Counted from the first letter of the stretch, positions 47,088 to 56,236 are shown. The stretch is DNA of 64,000 nucleotides from DAHUYF01 sp963838385 (GCA_963838385.1 CAWIRE010000006.1:372001-436000); one strand, 5' to 3'. Made by a program: numbers and translations. The notes: generated by a model from the sequence alone, not told the origin.

Positions 47088-47621
47088 CTAGAACCCTGAG
47101 GAGCCGCCGGAGCCGGATCCGCCCCAGCTGGGGCCCGGCGGCTTCGGCGGGGTCGGCGCGCTTTCCGCCGGCTTGGGCGGGGTATGCGAGCTGCCATGGG
47201 TCATCGGCGACGGAGCGCTCGGCGGCGCCGGCGGCTTGGGCGGCGGCGGCGGGGCCGGACGCGGCGGCGGCGCGGCGGCCATCGCCGGCTTCGGCGGCGC
47301 CGGCATGGGCGCCGGAGCCGGGCGCGGTGGCGGCGAGGCTGCCGGCTTCGCAGCGGCAACAGGCGCCGGCCTCGCGGCCTTCTTCGGCGCCGCCTTGCGC
47401 GCAACCTTCTTCGGCGCCGCTTTCGTCTTCTTCGCGGCGGTCTTGCGCTTGGCTGTCGTCTTGCGCTTGGCCGTCGTCTTGCGTTTTGCCGTCGTCTTGC
47501 GTTTGGTCGTCTTGGCTTTGCGGGCTCCGGTACGGGAGGCGGCGCTTCGCCGCTTCGCCGTCTTCTTGGCCGGGCCGCGTTTAGACCGCTTCGATTTCGA
47601 TTTCGATCCCGTGCGCGCCAT
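47088..47621 (-). CDS. histone H1-like Lys/Ala/Pro-rich protein
   Basis: A 177-residue low-complexity protein. The N-terminal half is Lys-rich (MARTGSKSKSKRSKRGPAKK) with a KTTAKR-type 6-residue unit repeated four times near residues 38-62. The DNA shows this as an 18-bp tandem repeat at about 47447-47520. The C-terminal half is Pro/Ala-rich and ends GSGSGGSSGF. The basic half is expected to bind DNA like eukaryotic H1 tails and bacterial AlgP/HctB-type proteins. The Pro-rich half is unusual. ATG 47621 is chosen for its GGGGGG ribosome site; ATG 47666 would add 15 residues. Confidence 0.72.
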   Translation of the reverse strand: MARTGSKSKSKRSKRGPAKKTAKRRSAASRTGARKAKTTKRKTTAKRKTTAKRKTTAKRKTAAKKTKAAPKKVARKAAPKKAARPAPVAAAKPAASPPPRPAPAPMPAPPKPAMAAAPPPRPAPPPPPKPPAPPSAPSPMTHGSSHTPPKPAESAPTPPKPPGPSWGGSGSGGSSGF

Positions 47622-48103
47622 CAAACCCCCCTGGATAGAGGCCAATTCGTTGATCGCATCTAGCATGCAAGATATGCGCGGCCTCGTAAAGCGCTAGCAG
47701 CAAGATCGCAGCGCAGTACAGCGCATTTTCGGCAAAATTCATCGATGAGTCCGAGGCGAATCGCAATGCCGGCACGGCCGCGCGCGGTATTGTTCGCCTG
47801 CGGAACGAGCGTCGCCGCGCATCAATTCGCTGCCAAACGACGCTGAATCCCCCGGCGATCGCCGGCGCCCGGGCCGCCGCGCGGCGCGGCGAGCGGCGTC
47901 GCCGAGGCGTTGATGCCGGTGCCGCCCGGGCGCGTGGAATGCCGGCTCGGCCCGACGCGGGATCGACCGGTCCCCTGGGAACGCAGGCCGGGCCACCCGC
48001 GATTGCCCGGGCGTTCGACGAGCGGCCCGAAAGAGCTATCGACTTCCGGAGCGATCATTCGCAGACTTGATCGTTGGCTCCCCGACAAAATCGATCCGGC
48101 GCG
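47622..48103. other. 482-bp gene-free region between the histone-like gene and the receiver gene
   Basis: Divergent promoter region. The first 150 bp are comparatively AT-rich (for example GCATTTTCGGCAAAATTCATCG near 47730, a likely promoter zone for the histone-like gene). The rest is GC-rich without repeats or a recognisable gene. A minus-strand frame through 47581-47775 was considered and not accepted. Confidence 0.5.
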
Positions 48104-48499
48104 ATGGCACGCATACTGCTTGTGGAAGACGATCCGGATGTCCGGCCGCTCATCGAGCACATCCTCGTCGCCGAGGGCGGCTATCAGGTGACGGCGGTCG
48201 AAAGCGCCGCCAACGCGCGCCGCCTGCTCGGCAGCCAGCCTTTCGATCTCGTCATCACCAACGTCAACCTGCCCGACGGGAGCGGCTTGACGGTCGCCGA
48301 CGAGGCCCTCAGAGGGGGGATGACGGTGCTGGTGCTCACCGGCCACGGCCTCAGCCTCAAGCCGGGCGCGCTGGCCGCCTATGATTACCTGCTGAAGCCG
48401 ATCAGGGCCGCCGCCCTGCTCGAGACCATCCGGGAGCGTCTGGCGCGGCAAGCGGGCGGGGCCCAGGTCGTGCGGCTCCCCAAGGCTCCTAGGCTCTAA
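48104..48499 (+). CDS. single-domain receiver protein lacking the phospho-acceptor Asp
   Basis: A 131-residue CheY-like receiver without an output domain. The acidic pocket (VEDDPDV), the Thr in VLVLTGHG and the Lys in YDYLLKP are present. The phosphorylation position reads DLVITNVNLPDGSGL, with Asn where Asp is expected. It is therefore probably not phosphorylated in the usual way and may be a constitutive or protein-interaction module. It converges on, and overlaps by 4 bp, the efflux outer-membrane gene. No kinase gene is nearby. Confidence 0.85.
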   Translation: MARILLVEDDPDVRPLIEHILVAEGGYQVTAVESAANARRLLGSQPFDLVITNVNLPDGSGLTVADEALRGGMTVLVLTGHGLSLKPGALAAYDYLLKPIRAAALLETIRERLARQAGGAQVVRLPKAPRL

Positions 48500-49950
48500 G
48501 GCGCCAGGCCGGCGATGTCGGTGCGGTTCCACCAGCCGCCGCCCAGCGCCTGGAAGAGGGCGGCGGTGTCCGAGAAGCGGTCGGCCTCCGCCTCGACCAG
48601 GCTGAGGCGGGCCTGCTGATAGGTCTGCTCGGCGGTGAGCAAGGCGAGATAGCTGATGGCGCCTTGATGGAACTGGCGCCGCGACGCCGCGAGGCTGTCG
48701 GCGGCCGCGCGCTCGGCCGCGGCCTCGGAGGCCACCGCCTCGGCATCCGATTGCAGCGCGCGCAGCGCGTCGGCGACGTTCTGGAACGCCGTGATCACGG
48801 TCTGGCGGTATTGCGCCGCCGCCGATTGGAAGGCCTCGACCGCCGCGCGGCGCCGATAGTAGAGGGTTCCTCCCTCGAAGAGCGGCTGGGTGAGCCCGGC
48901 GCCCAGGCTCCAGACGGTGCTGCCCGGGGCGATGAAGTCGCCCAGCGCCTCGGTGCCGTAGGAGGCGCTGAGGGTGAGCTGCGGCAGCATGTTGGCGGTG
49001 GCGACGCCCACCTCGGCGCTCGCCTCGTGCAGCAGCGCCTGCGATGCCTGGATGTCGGGGCGCTGCTCGACGAGCCTCGAGGGCAGGCTCAGCGGCAATG
49101 CCTGCGGCAGTTCTATCGAGGCGAGATCGAAGGTCTCGGGCAGGACCTCGTTGGGGAAGCGGCCGAGATAGGCGATGAGCTCGTTGCGCGTCTGAGCGAG
49201 CTGCTTCTGCAGCGGCGGAAGCTGCGCCTGCGCCTGCGCCAGCGCGGCCGCCTGCTGCAGCACCGCGATGTCGGCGGCGGTGCCGACGGTGAACTGGCGC
49301 TTCAGCCCGGCGAGCTCCTGGCTGTCGATGTCGATGATCTCCTCGGTCGCCGCGATCTCGCCGCGCAGCGCCGCTTCCTGGATGGCGGCGCCGACCACAT
49401 TGGTGGTGAGCGTCAGATAGCTCGCGGCGAGCTCGAAGCGCTGGTACTGCACCGCGGCCTTCAGCTCTTCGATCTGCCGGCGCGTGCCGCCCCAGATGTC
49501 GAGCAGGTAGCTCACGCTGACCGTACCGCTGTTGAAGGTGAAGGGCGGGATGGGGGAGGTCTCGCCGAATTCCGCGGTGGAGAACCTCTCGCGCGTGGTC
49601 GCAAGGCTGCCGGTCACCGTCGGGAAGAGCGCCCCTTCGCCGGCATAGAGCTGCGCCCGGGCCTGGCGCAGCGTCGCCTCGGCCGCCTGCAGCGTCGGAT
49701 TGGCCTTGAGCGCGCGCTCGATGAGGGTGTTGAGGGCGGGGGAATGGTAGAGGGTCCACCATTGGGCAGGAATCTCACGCCCCGCGATGAAACGCTGCAC
49801 CGCGCCGCCGTGAACCTCCGCCCCTGCCGTCGGCCCCGGCGCCTCGGGCAGGTAACCGGTCACCGGCGGCGGCTTCGGGCGCTGGAAGTTGGGCCCTACG
49901 GCGCAGCCGGCAAGCAGCGCGATCAGCGCGGCGAGCGCGGCGGCCCGCAT
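48496..49950 (-). CDS. NodT-family outer-membrane factor lipoprotein of RND efflux system
   Basis: A 484-residue TolC-like channel subunit. A lipoprotein signal (LIALLAGCAVGPNF) anchors it to the outer membrane. Two OEP repeats follow, with PAQWWTLYHSPALNTLIERAL, EQRPDIQASQALLHEASAEVG and long coiled-coil segments. It completes the tripartite pump with the adaptor and permease encoded upstream in the same operon; its ATG overlaps the adaptor stop (TGATG). Confidence 0.95.
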   Translation of the reverse strand: MRAAALAALIALLAGCAVGPNFQRPKPPPVTGYLPEAPGPTAGAEVHGGAVQRFIAGREIPAQWWTLYHSPALNTLIERALKANPTLQAAEATLRQARAQLYAGEGALFPTVTGSLATTRERFSTAEFGETSPIPPFTFNSGTVSVSYLLDIWGGTRRQIEELKAAVQYQRFELAASYLTLTTNVVGAAIQEAALRGEIAATEEIIDIDSQELAGLKRQFTVGTAADIAVLQQAAALAQAQAQLPPLQKQLAQTRNELIAYLGRFPNEVLPETFDLASIELPQALPLSLPSRLVEQRPDIQASQALLHEASAEVGVATANMLPQLTLSASYGTEALGDFIAPGSTVWSLGAGLTQPLFEGGTLYYRRRAAVEAFQSAAAQYRQTVITAFQNVADALRALQSDAEAVASEAAAERAAADSLAASRRQFHQGAISYLALLTAEQTYQQARLSLVEAEADRFSDTAALFQALGGGWWNRTDIAGLAP

Positions 49951-51116
49951 CAGCCGCTGCCCTGGGCGGGAGCGGCGGCTGCCACCGGCTTCACCACCAC
50001 GCCGGGGCCGATCCGCAGGAGGTTGCCCACCGCCACGCGCTGGCCGAGGGCGACGCCTTTGGTGACGGCGATGAGCGCGCCGTCAGCCGGCCCCAGCGTG
50101 ACATAGCGCTGCTCGACCTTGTTGCCGTCGCCGACGACATAGACGTAGTTGCCGAGCTGGCTCGAGCCCACCGCGGTCTGCGGCACCAGCAGCGTATCCG
50201 GCCGGTCGGAGATGTGCAGCAGCACGTGCACGAACTGTCCCGGCAGCAGGGTATGGTCCGGGTTCTCGATGGTGGCGCGCGCGGTGATCGTGCCGGTGCT
50301 GCGGCTCACCGTGTTGTCGAGAAAGGTGAGCTTGCCTTGGTAGCGGCGGCTGTTATCGGCGGGGATCACCACCTCCGCCGCGAGCGGGCCTTTGGCATAG
50401 GCCTCCTGAATCTCCCGCAGGTCGGTATCGGGCGGGTTGAACGTGGCGTAGATCGGGTCGAGCTGCACCAGCGTGTTGAGCGCTGTCGTGTTGCTGGTGA
50501 TGAGCGCCCCTTCATGCACTTGGCTGAGGCTCAACCGGCCGGCAAAGGGGGCGCGGATCCGGGTGCGCTCGAGATTGATCCGCGCCGTCTCGATCGCCGC
50601 TCGGTCGGCGGCGAGCGCCGCCTTGTCCTGGTCCTCGGTGCTGGTGGCGAGCTGCAGGGCGTCGATCGAGGTGTCGCCGGTCTTGCTCAGCACGAGATTG
50701 CGCTGGCGGTTGGCCTTGGCGTATTCCAGCGCCGCCGCATCGCGCTTGGCCTGCGCCTCAGCCTGGTCGAGCGCCGCCTGGTAGCTGCTGGGGTCGATCT
50801 GGTAGAGCAGTTCGCCCGCCTTGACGTTGGAGCCGTCGGGCACCGCGCGCTTGATGAGATAGCCGGTGACCTGCGCCTGCAGCGTCACGATGCGAATGGC
50901 CTCGGTGGTGCCGATGTAATCGAGATAGATCGGCACGGTCTGCTTCACCACCGGCATCACCGGCACTTCGAGGGGCGCGCGAGCGTCCTTCGGCGGGTCG
51001 GCGGTCGTGCCGGGATGCCCGCCGCGCAGCAGCAGGAAGCTCACGAGCAGGACGAGCGCGAGGCCGCCGGCAACGGCGATGCCGGATCCGAGCCGCGTCA
51101 TGGCGCCGCCGCTCAC
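49950..51116 (-). CDS. RND efflux periplasmic adaptor (membrane fusion protein)
   Basis: A 388-residue adaptor that links the inner-membrane pump to the outer-membrane channel. It has an N-terminal membrane anchor (about 11-29), the barrel-sandwich motif VKAGELLYQIDPSSYQAALDQAEAQ, a helical hairpin, a beta-barrel (IRAPFAGRLSLSQVHEGALI) and a C-terminal membrane-proximal domain. This layout matches AcrA/MexA-type HlyD-family adaptors. It lies 3 bp after the permease gene. Confidence 0.95.
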   Translation of the reverse strand: MSGGAMTRLGSGIAVAGGLALVLLVSFLLLRGGHPGTTADPPKDARAPLEVPVMPVVKQTVPIYLDYIGTTEAIRIVTLQAQVTGYLIKRAVPDGSNVKAGELLYQIDPSSYQAALDQAEAQAKRDAAALEYAKANRQRNLVLSKTGDTSIDALQLATSTEDQDKAALAADRAAIETARINLERTRIRAPFAGRLSLSQVHEGALITSNTTALNTLVQLDPIYATFNPPDTDLREIQEAYAKGPLAAEVVIPADNSRRYQGKLTFLDNTVSRSTGTITARATIENPDHTLLPGQFVHVLLHISDRPDTLLVPQTAVGSSQLGNYVYVVGDGNKVEQRYVTLGPADGALIAVTKGVALGQRVAVGNLLRIGPGVVVKPVAAAAPAQGSG

Positions 51117-51119
51117 CGC

Positions 51120-54100
51120 TCAATCTCCGGGGGCGGCCTGACCGTGGTCGCCAGGCTGGTGCTTGAGGCGCTGCAGCACCCATTCGCGTCCGCGCTCGAT
51201 CAGGGTGTAGAAGATCGGGATGTAGCCGAGGCTCAGGATCGTGGCGGCGAGCATGCCGCCGACCACGGTGGTGCCGATCGACTGGCGGCTCGCCGCGCCG
51301 GCGCCGGTCGCGATCGCCAGCGGCAAGGCGCCGAAGATGAAGGCGAAGGCGGTCATCAGGATGGGGCGCAGCCGGAGCCGCGCCGCCTCCGTCGCGGCGG
51401 CGATGATGTCATGCCCGGCCTCGCGCCGGCGCTTGGCGAATTCGACGATCAGGATGGCGTTCTTGGCGGCCAGCGCGATCAGCAGCACGAAGCCGATCTG
51501 GGAGAAGATGTCGATCGCCATGTGGCGCAGCCACAGCAGGCCGAGCGCGCCGAAGAGCGCCAGCGGCACCGCCAGGATGATGGTGAAGGGGATCGACCAG
51601 CTCTCATACTGCGCGGCGAGGAAGAGGAAGACGAAGACGAGGGCGAGCGCGAAGACCATGCCTGCGACCGACCCGGCCTTCAGCTCCTGATAGGTGATGC
51701 CGGTCCAATCGTAGCCGAAACCGGCGGGCAGGACGCGGGCGGCGCGCTCCATGGCGGCGATCGCCTGGCTCGAGCTGTAGCCGGGCGCCGGGTTTCCGGT
51801 GATCTCGGCCGCGGTGTAGAGGTTGTAATGGGGAACGGTATAGGGCCCCACCGTCGCTTGCAGGCGGCCGAGCGCGCTGAGCGGCACCATGTCGCCATTG
51901 GCGTTGCGGGTATAGAGCTCGGAGAGGTCGCTCTTGTCGGCCCGGGCCTTGTCGTCCGCCTGGAGCAGCACCTGGAAGGTATGGCCGAACAGCGTCACGT
52001 TGTTGACGTAGAGCGAGCCCAAGAAGCTCTGCATGGTGTCGAAGACGTCGCTGAGGCTGAGGCCCAGCAGCTTCGCCTTGTTGCGGTCGAGGTCGAAATC
52101 GTATTGCGGCGTGTCGGTGCTGAAGCTGGTGATGAGCGTCCGCGGGTTGATCTCGGGCTGGCGCCGTGCCGCGGCGAGAAAGGTCTGAACCGCCTGCTCG
52201 AGGGCGGCGGGGCTGCTGCCGGTGAGGTCCTCGAGCTCGAAATCGAAGCCGCCGAAGGTGCCGACGCCAGAGATCGCCGGCGGATTGAGCGCGATCGCCG
52301 TGGCTTCGGGGAGCGCCGCCAGCTTCGGCTGCACCTCGGCCATGATGCGCGCGGCGCTCTCCTTCTCGCCGCGCTCCGCCCAGGGCTTCAGGATGACGAA
52401 CTGCGCGGCGCTGCTCGAGGTGGCGGCCCTGGTCACGAAGTTGAGGCCGCCGATCGACATCACGCTCGCCACGCCGGGCGTGGCCTGCAGGATCTTGCGC
52501 GTCTTCTCGATTACCGCCTCGGTGCGCTCGAGCGAGGCGCCGGCCGGGAGCTGGGTGATCACATAGAAGTAGCCGCGGTCCTCGGTCGGCAGGAAGGTCG
52601 TGGGCAGGCTCGAATAAAGGAGATAGGTGATGCCGAGCGCCGCGGCGAAGAGGGCGAGCGCCAGCCAGCGCCAGGCGATCAGGTGGGGCACCGAATCCGC
52701 ATAGAAATACCGCGCGCGATCGAAGCCCGCGTTGAAGAGGCGGAAGAGGATGAAGCGCGGGCCCTGCTCGCGCCGCAGCAGCACGGCGCAGAGCGCCGGG
52801 CTCAGCGTCAGCGAGTTGAAGGCCGAGATCGCCACCGAGATGGCGATGGTGAGCGCGAACTGATTGTAGAGCCGTCCGGTGATCCCCGGCAGGAAGGCGA
52901 TGGGCACGAAGACGGCGCCGAGCACGGCCGAGGTGGCGATGATCGGGCCGGTGACCTCGGCCATCGCCGCCTTGGCCGCCGCCATGGGCGGGAGCCCGGC
53001 TTCGAGCTGCCGCTCGACATTCTCCACCACCACGATCGCGTCGTCGACCACGAGGCCGATGGCGAGCACCATGCCGAGCATGCTGATGGTGTTGAGCGAG
53101 AACCCCACCACCAGCATCACCGCGAGCGTTCCGATGAGCGCCACCGGGATGGCGACGGCAGGGATGACGGTCGTCCGCCAGCTCTGCAGGAAGATGAACA
53201 CGACCGCGATCACCAGGCAGAGCGCGATTCCCAGCGTCACCTCCACGTCGCTCATCGAGGCCGAGACGAACATGTTGGTGTCGTAGCTGATGCCCCAGGC
53301 CATGCCTTTGGGAAAGCGCTGGGCAAGGCGCGCCATGCTGGCTTTGACGCTCTGGTCGAGATCGAGCGCGTTGGCGGAAGGCAGCTGGAAGATCGCGAGG
53401 ATCACCGACGGATACTGGTCGTAGGCCGCGGTTTCGGTGTAGGTCAGCGCGCCGAGCTGGGTGCGCGCCACGTCGCGCAGATAGACGGCAGCGTTGGTCG
53501 TGGTCCCGGCGCGCAGCACGATGTTGCCGAATTGCTGCGCATTGGCGAGCTGGCCTTGCGTGGTGATCTGGTAGCGGAAGGGCGTGCCGGGCGGTGCCGG
53601 GGCCTCGCCGAATTGACCGGCCGCGACCTGCTGGTTCTGCTCCAGCACGGCGTTCTTCACGTCGGTAGCGGTAATGCCGAGCTTGGCCATCTTGTCGGGA
53701 TCGAGCCAGATGCGGATGGCGTAGCGCCGCTCGCCGAAGATGCTGACCTGGCTGACCCCGGGCAGGCGCTCCAAGGGATAGACGAGCTGGAGATAGGCAT
53801 AGTTGCTGAGCGTGATGGGACTGATCGAGCCGTCGGGCGAGTAGAGATTGACGGCCATGACGAAGTTGGGGTTCTGCCGCGAGATGGCGACGCCCGCTTG
53901 GGTGACGACCGGGGGCAGCAGCGCCGCCGCCTGCGATTCGCGGTTCAGCACGTCGACGGCGCCGATGTCGACGGGATAACCGATGTCGAAGGTGACGGTG
54001 ATGGTCGAGCTGCCGGCGCTGGCGCTGACCGAGGACATGTAGATCATGCCCTGCGTGCCGTTGATCTCTTCTTCGATGGGGGTGGTGACGGCATCGGCCA

Positions 54101-54269
54101 CCACCTGCGCCCCGGCGCCCGTATAGGTCGAGCTGACGACGACCTGCGGCGGCGTCACGTCGGGATACTGTGCCACCGGCAGAGCGAAATACGCGATGGC
54201 GCCGGCGAGCACCATGATGATGGCGATCGACGACGCGAAGATGGGACGCTCGATGAAGAAATTGACCAT
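51120..54269 (-). CDS. RND multidrug efflux permease (HAE1/AcrB-like)
   Basis: A 1049-residue inner-membrane proton-driven exporter, the usual AcrB length. It starts MVNFFIERPIFASSIAIIMV and has the proton-relay Asp pair in TM4 (GLVVDDAIVVVENVER), the repeated periplasmic porter domains and a second membrane half (LFGALGLLWLRHMAIDIFSQIGFVLL, here identified by its GFVLLIALAAKNAILIVEFA end). Substrates are probably hydrophobic drugs or solvents. It is the first gene of a permease-adaptor-channel operon controlled by the divergent TetR gene. Confidence 0.97.
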   Translation of the reverse strand: MVNFFIERPIFASSIAIIMVLAGAIAYFALPVAQYPDVTPPQVVVSSTYTGAGAQVVADAVTTPIEEEINGTQGMIYMSSVSASAGSSTITVTFDIGYPVDIGAVDVLNRESQAAALLPPVVTQAGVAISRQNPNFVMAVNLYSPDGSISPITLSNYAYLQLVYPLERLPGVSQVSIFGERRYAIRIWLDPDKMAKLGITATDVKNAVLEQNQQVAAGQFGEAPAPPGTPFRYQITTQGQLANAQQFGNIVLRAGTTTNAAVYLRDVARTQLGALTYTETAAYDQYPSVILAIFQLPSANALDLDQSVKASMARLAQRFPKGMAWGISYDTNMFVSASMSDVEVTLGIALCLVIAVVFIFLQSWRTTVIPAVAIPVALIGTLAVMLVVGFSLNTISMLGMVLAIGLVVDDAIVVVENVERQLEAGLPPMAAAKAAMAEVTGPIIATSAVLGAVFVPIAFLPGITGRLYNQFALTIAISVAISAFNSLTLSPALCAVLLRREQGPRFILFRLFNAGFDRARYFYADSVPHLIAWRWLALALFAAALGITYLLYSSLPTTFLPTEDRGYFYVITQLPAGASLERTEAVIEKTRKILQATPGVASVMSIGGLNFVTRAATSSSAAQFVILKPWAERGEKESAARIMAEVQPKLAALPEATAIALNPPAISGVGTFGGFDFELEDLTGSSPAALEQAVQTFLAAARRQPEINPRTLITSFSTDTPQYDFDLDRNKAKLLGLSLSDVFDTMQSFLGSLYVNNVTLFGHTFQVLLQADDKARADKSDLSELYTRNANGDMVPLSALGRLQATVGPYTVPHYNLYTAAEITGNPAPGYSSSQAIAAMERAARVLPAGFGYDWTGITYQELKAGSVAGMVFALALVFVFLFLAAQYESWSIPFTIILAVPLALFGALGLLWLRHMAIDIFSQIGFVLLIALAAKNAILIVEFAKRRREAGHDIIAAATEAARLRLRPILMTAFAFIFGALPLAIATGAGAASRQSIGTTVVGGMLAATILSLGYIPIFYTLIERGREWVLQRLKHQPGDHGQAAPGD

Positions 54270-54372
54270 CGACAGGGGTGCGGCTGCTCATGGAGGAACG
54301 GAAACGGGCCGGTGGCGTTCCCGGGACGGTGGGGCGGGACGAGGCTTGGCCGAACCGAGGAGGCATGGCCGG

Positions 54373-55029
54373 TTGACGTCGGGCGGCCGGCCGACGCGCC
54401 GGGAGGCGGAGCGTCGGCTGGAGCGCGTCCTCGCCATCGCGCGCCGGCGCTTTCTTGCCGAGGGCTACAGCGAGACCAGCCTGGAGACCATCGCCCGCGA
54501 TTCAGGCATCGCGAAGAAGACGCTCTACCACCATTTCGGCAGCAAGGCCGGCCTGTTCGCGGCGATCCTGGAATCGCTGCGGCAGTCCTGGATCGCCGAG
54601 CTGCGCGACATGACGGTCCGGCCGGTGCAGCCGGAGCGGGTGCTCGAGGCGGTCGCCCTGCATCTGCTCGATGTCGGCACGCGCCCGGAGATGGTGGCGC
54701 TCCATCGCCTGATCACGACCGAGGCGCAGCGCTTTCCGGAGCTGGTGCAGCGGCACTACGACCGGAGCTCGCCCCGGGGCATGGAGCCGCTCCACGATTA
54801 CCTCCGCGCCGCGGTGGGGGCGGGCAGGCTGCGGCTGGACGATGTCGGGCTCGCCGCCGAACAGTTCAGCCATCTCGTGCTGGGCGGCGTGCGCACCCGG
54901 CTGCTGCTCGGCGTGACCCGGCGGCCCAGCCGCTCCGAGCGCCGCGTCATCGCCCGCCAGGCGGTCGGTATCTTTCTCAGGGGCTGCGATGCGGGCGGCT
55001 CGCGATCGTGCGGGGTCCGAGGCTCCTAG
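54373..55029 (+). CDS. TetR/AcrR-family regulator, divergent from RND operon
   Basis: A 218-residue repressor. The N-terminal HTH (ARRRFLAEGYSETSLETIA, GIAKKTLYHHFGSKAGLFAAIL) is followed by a C-terminal ligand-binding domain of the AefR type (RRVIARQAVGIFLRG at the end). Position suggests that it represses the efflux operon from the 103-bp shared gap (54270-54372). The TTG at 54373 is chosen as start because GAGGAGG lies 10 bp upstream and the HTH begins soon after. Longer in-frame starts would overlap the permease gene. Confidence 0.88.
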   Translation: MTSGGRPTRREAERRLERVLAIARRRFLAEGYSETSLETIARDSGIAKKTLYHHFGSKAGLFAAILESLRQSWIAELRDMTVRPVQPERVLEAVALHLLDVGTRPEMVALHRLITTEAQRFPELVQRHYDRSSPRGMEPLHDYLRAAVGAGRLRLDDVGLAAEQFSHLVLGGVRTRLLLGVTRRPSRSERRVIARQAVGIFLRGCDAGGSRSCGVRGS

Positions 55030-55154
55030 GCGAATTCGCGCAGCGAATTCGTCCGAGGCGGCGTCAGCCGTTGCGTCAGCAACGGCGGGAGCCGCACGTT
55101 TCCGGCTAGCCTACCGGGGTTGAGGGCTCTCGCGGTTGCGAGTGCAACCGCTGT

Positions 55155-55182
55155 CGCCCGCCAGCGACAACGCTTCGCGTTG
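55155..55182. repeat. family C short repeat, copy 2, with hairpin
   Basis: CGCCCGCCAGCGACAA then CGCTTCGCGTTG matches the complement of 15446-15473 with one mismatch. Here GACAACGC and GCGTTGTC make a perfect stem around TTC. Further small inverted repeats (GCGAATTCG twice, and GCCGTTGC near GCAACGGC) fill 55030-55110. The group separates the convergent TetR and lipoprotein genes and probably ends transcripts. Confidence 0.5.
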
Positions 55183-55184
55183 TC

Positions 55185-55682
55185 CTAGGGTATCGCCTGC
55201 TGCAGGAAGCCCCAGCGATTCACCGCCGGCTCCGCCAGCGCCCAGTGCCAGCCGCTCGGCGCGCGGCAGATGCTGGTCGCATACCAATTGGCGGGTGCCG
55301 GCGGCTCCTCCACCGAGAACAGGATCTCCCGGCACTCGGCGAGCGGCGTCATCATCACCCGCACCACCCGCACCTCGCCATGCTCGTCGTTGATCGGGAT
55401 GAGATGGTGGATCTGCCACGGCGCCGCGCCGCCCAGGCCGAGCGGGGCCGCGGCGCCGGCGATCGCCTCCTGCTCGGCATGTTCGCGGCTGCGGCCGACC
55501 CAGGTGAAGAACGCATTCGCCGCGACCGCCGTGCCGATGCCGACCGCGTAGCCCACCGCCGGGCTGGCGGTGGCCACGCCGGCGGCGCCGCCCGTCACCA
55601 GCCCGGTGAGCTCGGCGCCGCTCTGGCAGCCGCCCAGCAGGACGAGCGGCAACAGCGCCGCCAGCGCCGCCCGGCGCCTCAT
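55185..55682 (-). CDS. small lipoprotein, paralogue of the upstream gene
   Basis: A 165-residue protein with lipoprotein signal LALLPLVLLGGCQSG, a Gly/Ala-rich membrane-like stretch (TGGAAGVATASPAVGYAVGIGTAVAANA, noted by its ends TGGAAGV and TAVAANA) and a C-terminal domain with HHLIPINDEHGEVRV, ECREILFSVEE and AEPAVNRWGFLQ. The last three motifs recur in the protein encoded just upstream, so the two are tandem paralogues. The function is unknown. Its ATG overlaps the upstream stop by 4 bp (ATGA). Confidence 0.75.
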   Translation of the reverse strand: MRRRAALAALLPLVLLGGCQSGAELTGLVTGGAAGVATASPAVGYAVGIGTAVAANAFFTWVGRSREHAEQEAIAGAAAPLGLGGAAPWQIHHLIPINDEHGEVRVVRVMMTPLAECREILFSVEEPPAPANWYATSICRAPSGWHWALAEPAVNRWGFLQQAIP

Positions 55683-56236
55683 TGCAGCGACCCCCACCGC
55701 GCGGTGGCCGGCTCCGCCGTGGCCCAGCGCCAGCGCGCGCCGTCGCGGCAGATATAGGCGGTGAAGAACGAGCGCTCCGCATCCTTGTCGTGATCGACCG
55801 AGAAGATGATCTCCTTGCAGAAGAAATCGGGACCCTGGATCTGGCGGCTGACCGCGACCTGGCCGTGCTGGTCGAGCTCGATCGGCAGGACATGCGTGCT
55901 GTGCCATTCCGCGACGTCGCCTTCCGACAGCTTCCCGGCCGCTTCGGCGATGCTGTTCTGCGTGTTGTCGTGGACGTTGCGCTCGACATAGAGCAGCCCG
56001 GCATTGGCGCCGGCGGCGACGCCGAGGCCGATGGCGGCGCCCACCGTCGCATCCTTGGAGATCGCCCCGGCGATGCCGGCTCCGGCGATGCCCGCGCCGG
56101 TCGCCGTGCTTTCGGTAAGGAAGGAGCCGCAGCCGGCGAGCGGCGCCGCCAGCAGCAGGAGCAGCCCGGCAGCCGGGCTGCGAAGCGACAGGATGCGTAT
56201 CCCGCCCTGACCGGCGCGTCGCTGATCGTAGGACAT
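55679..56236 (-). CDS. glycine-zipper lipoprotein, tandem paralogue
   Basis: A 185-residue protein. After about 18 polar residues a lipobox (LLLAAPLAGCGS) marks it as a lipoprotein. A glycine-zipper segment follows (GAGIAGAGIAGAIS, GAAIGLGVAAGANAG), and then the domain shared with the next gene: HSTHVLPIELDQHGQVAV, FFCKEIIFSVDHD and TAEPATARWGSLQ. Glycine-zipper lipoproteins often sit in the outer membrane. The paired design suggests a heteromeric envelope complex, which is an inference. Confidence 0.75.
   Translation of the reverse strand: MSYDQRRAGQGGIRILSLRSPAAGLLLLLAAPLAGCGSFLTESTATGAGIAGAGIAGAISKDATVGAAIGLGVAAGANAGLLYVERNVHDNTQNSIAEAAGKLSEGDVAEWHSTHVLPIELDQHGQVAVSRQIQGPDFFCKEIIFSVDHDKDAERSFFTAYICRDGARWRWATAEPATARWGSLQ

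Noticed and set aside
47581..47775. A minus-strand frame with a hydrophobic stretch (ALYCAAILLLALYEAAHIL)
   Set aside because: It overlaps the start of the histone-like gene in another frame and lacks a ribosome site. A real small membrane protein cannot be excluded.
50214..55109. A plus-strand open frame of about 1630 codons opposite the efflux operon
   Set aside because: It lies antisense to three clearly coding RND genes, the product is Arg/Glu/Asp/His-rich without any motif, and long antisense frames are expected in DNA this GC-rich.
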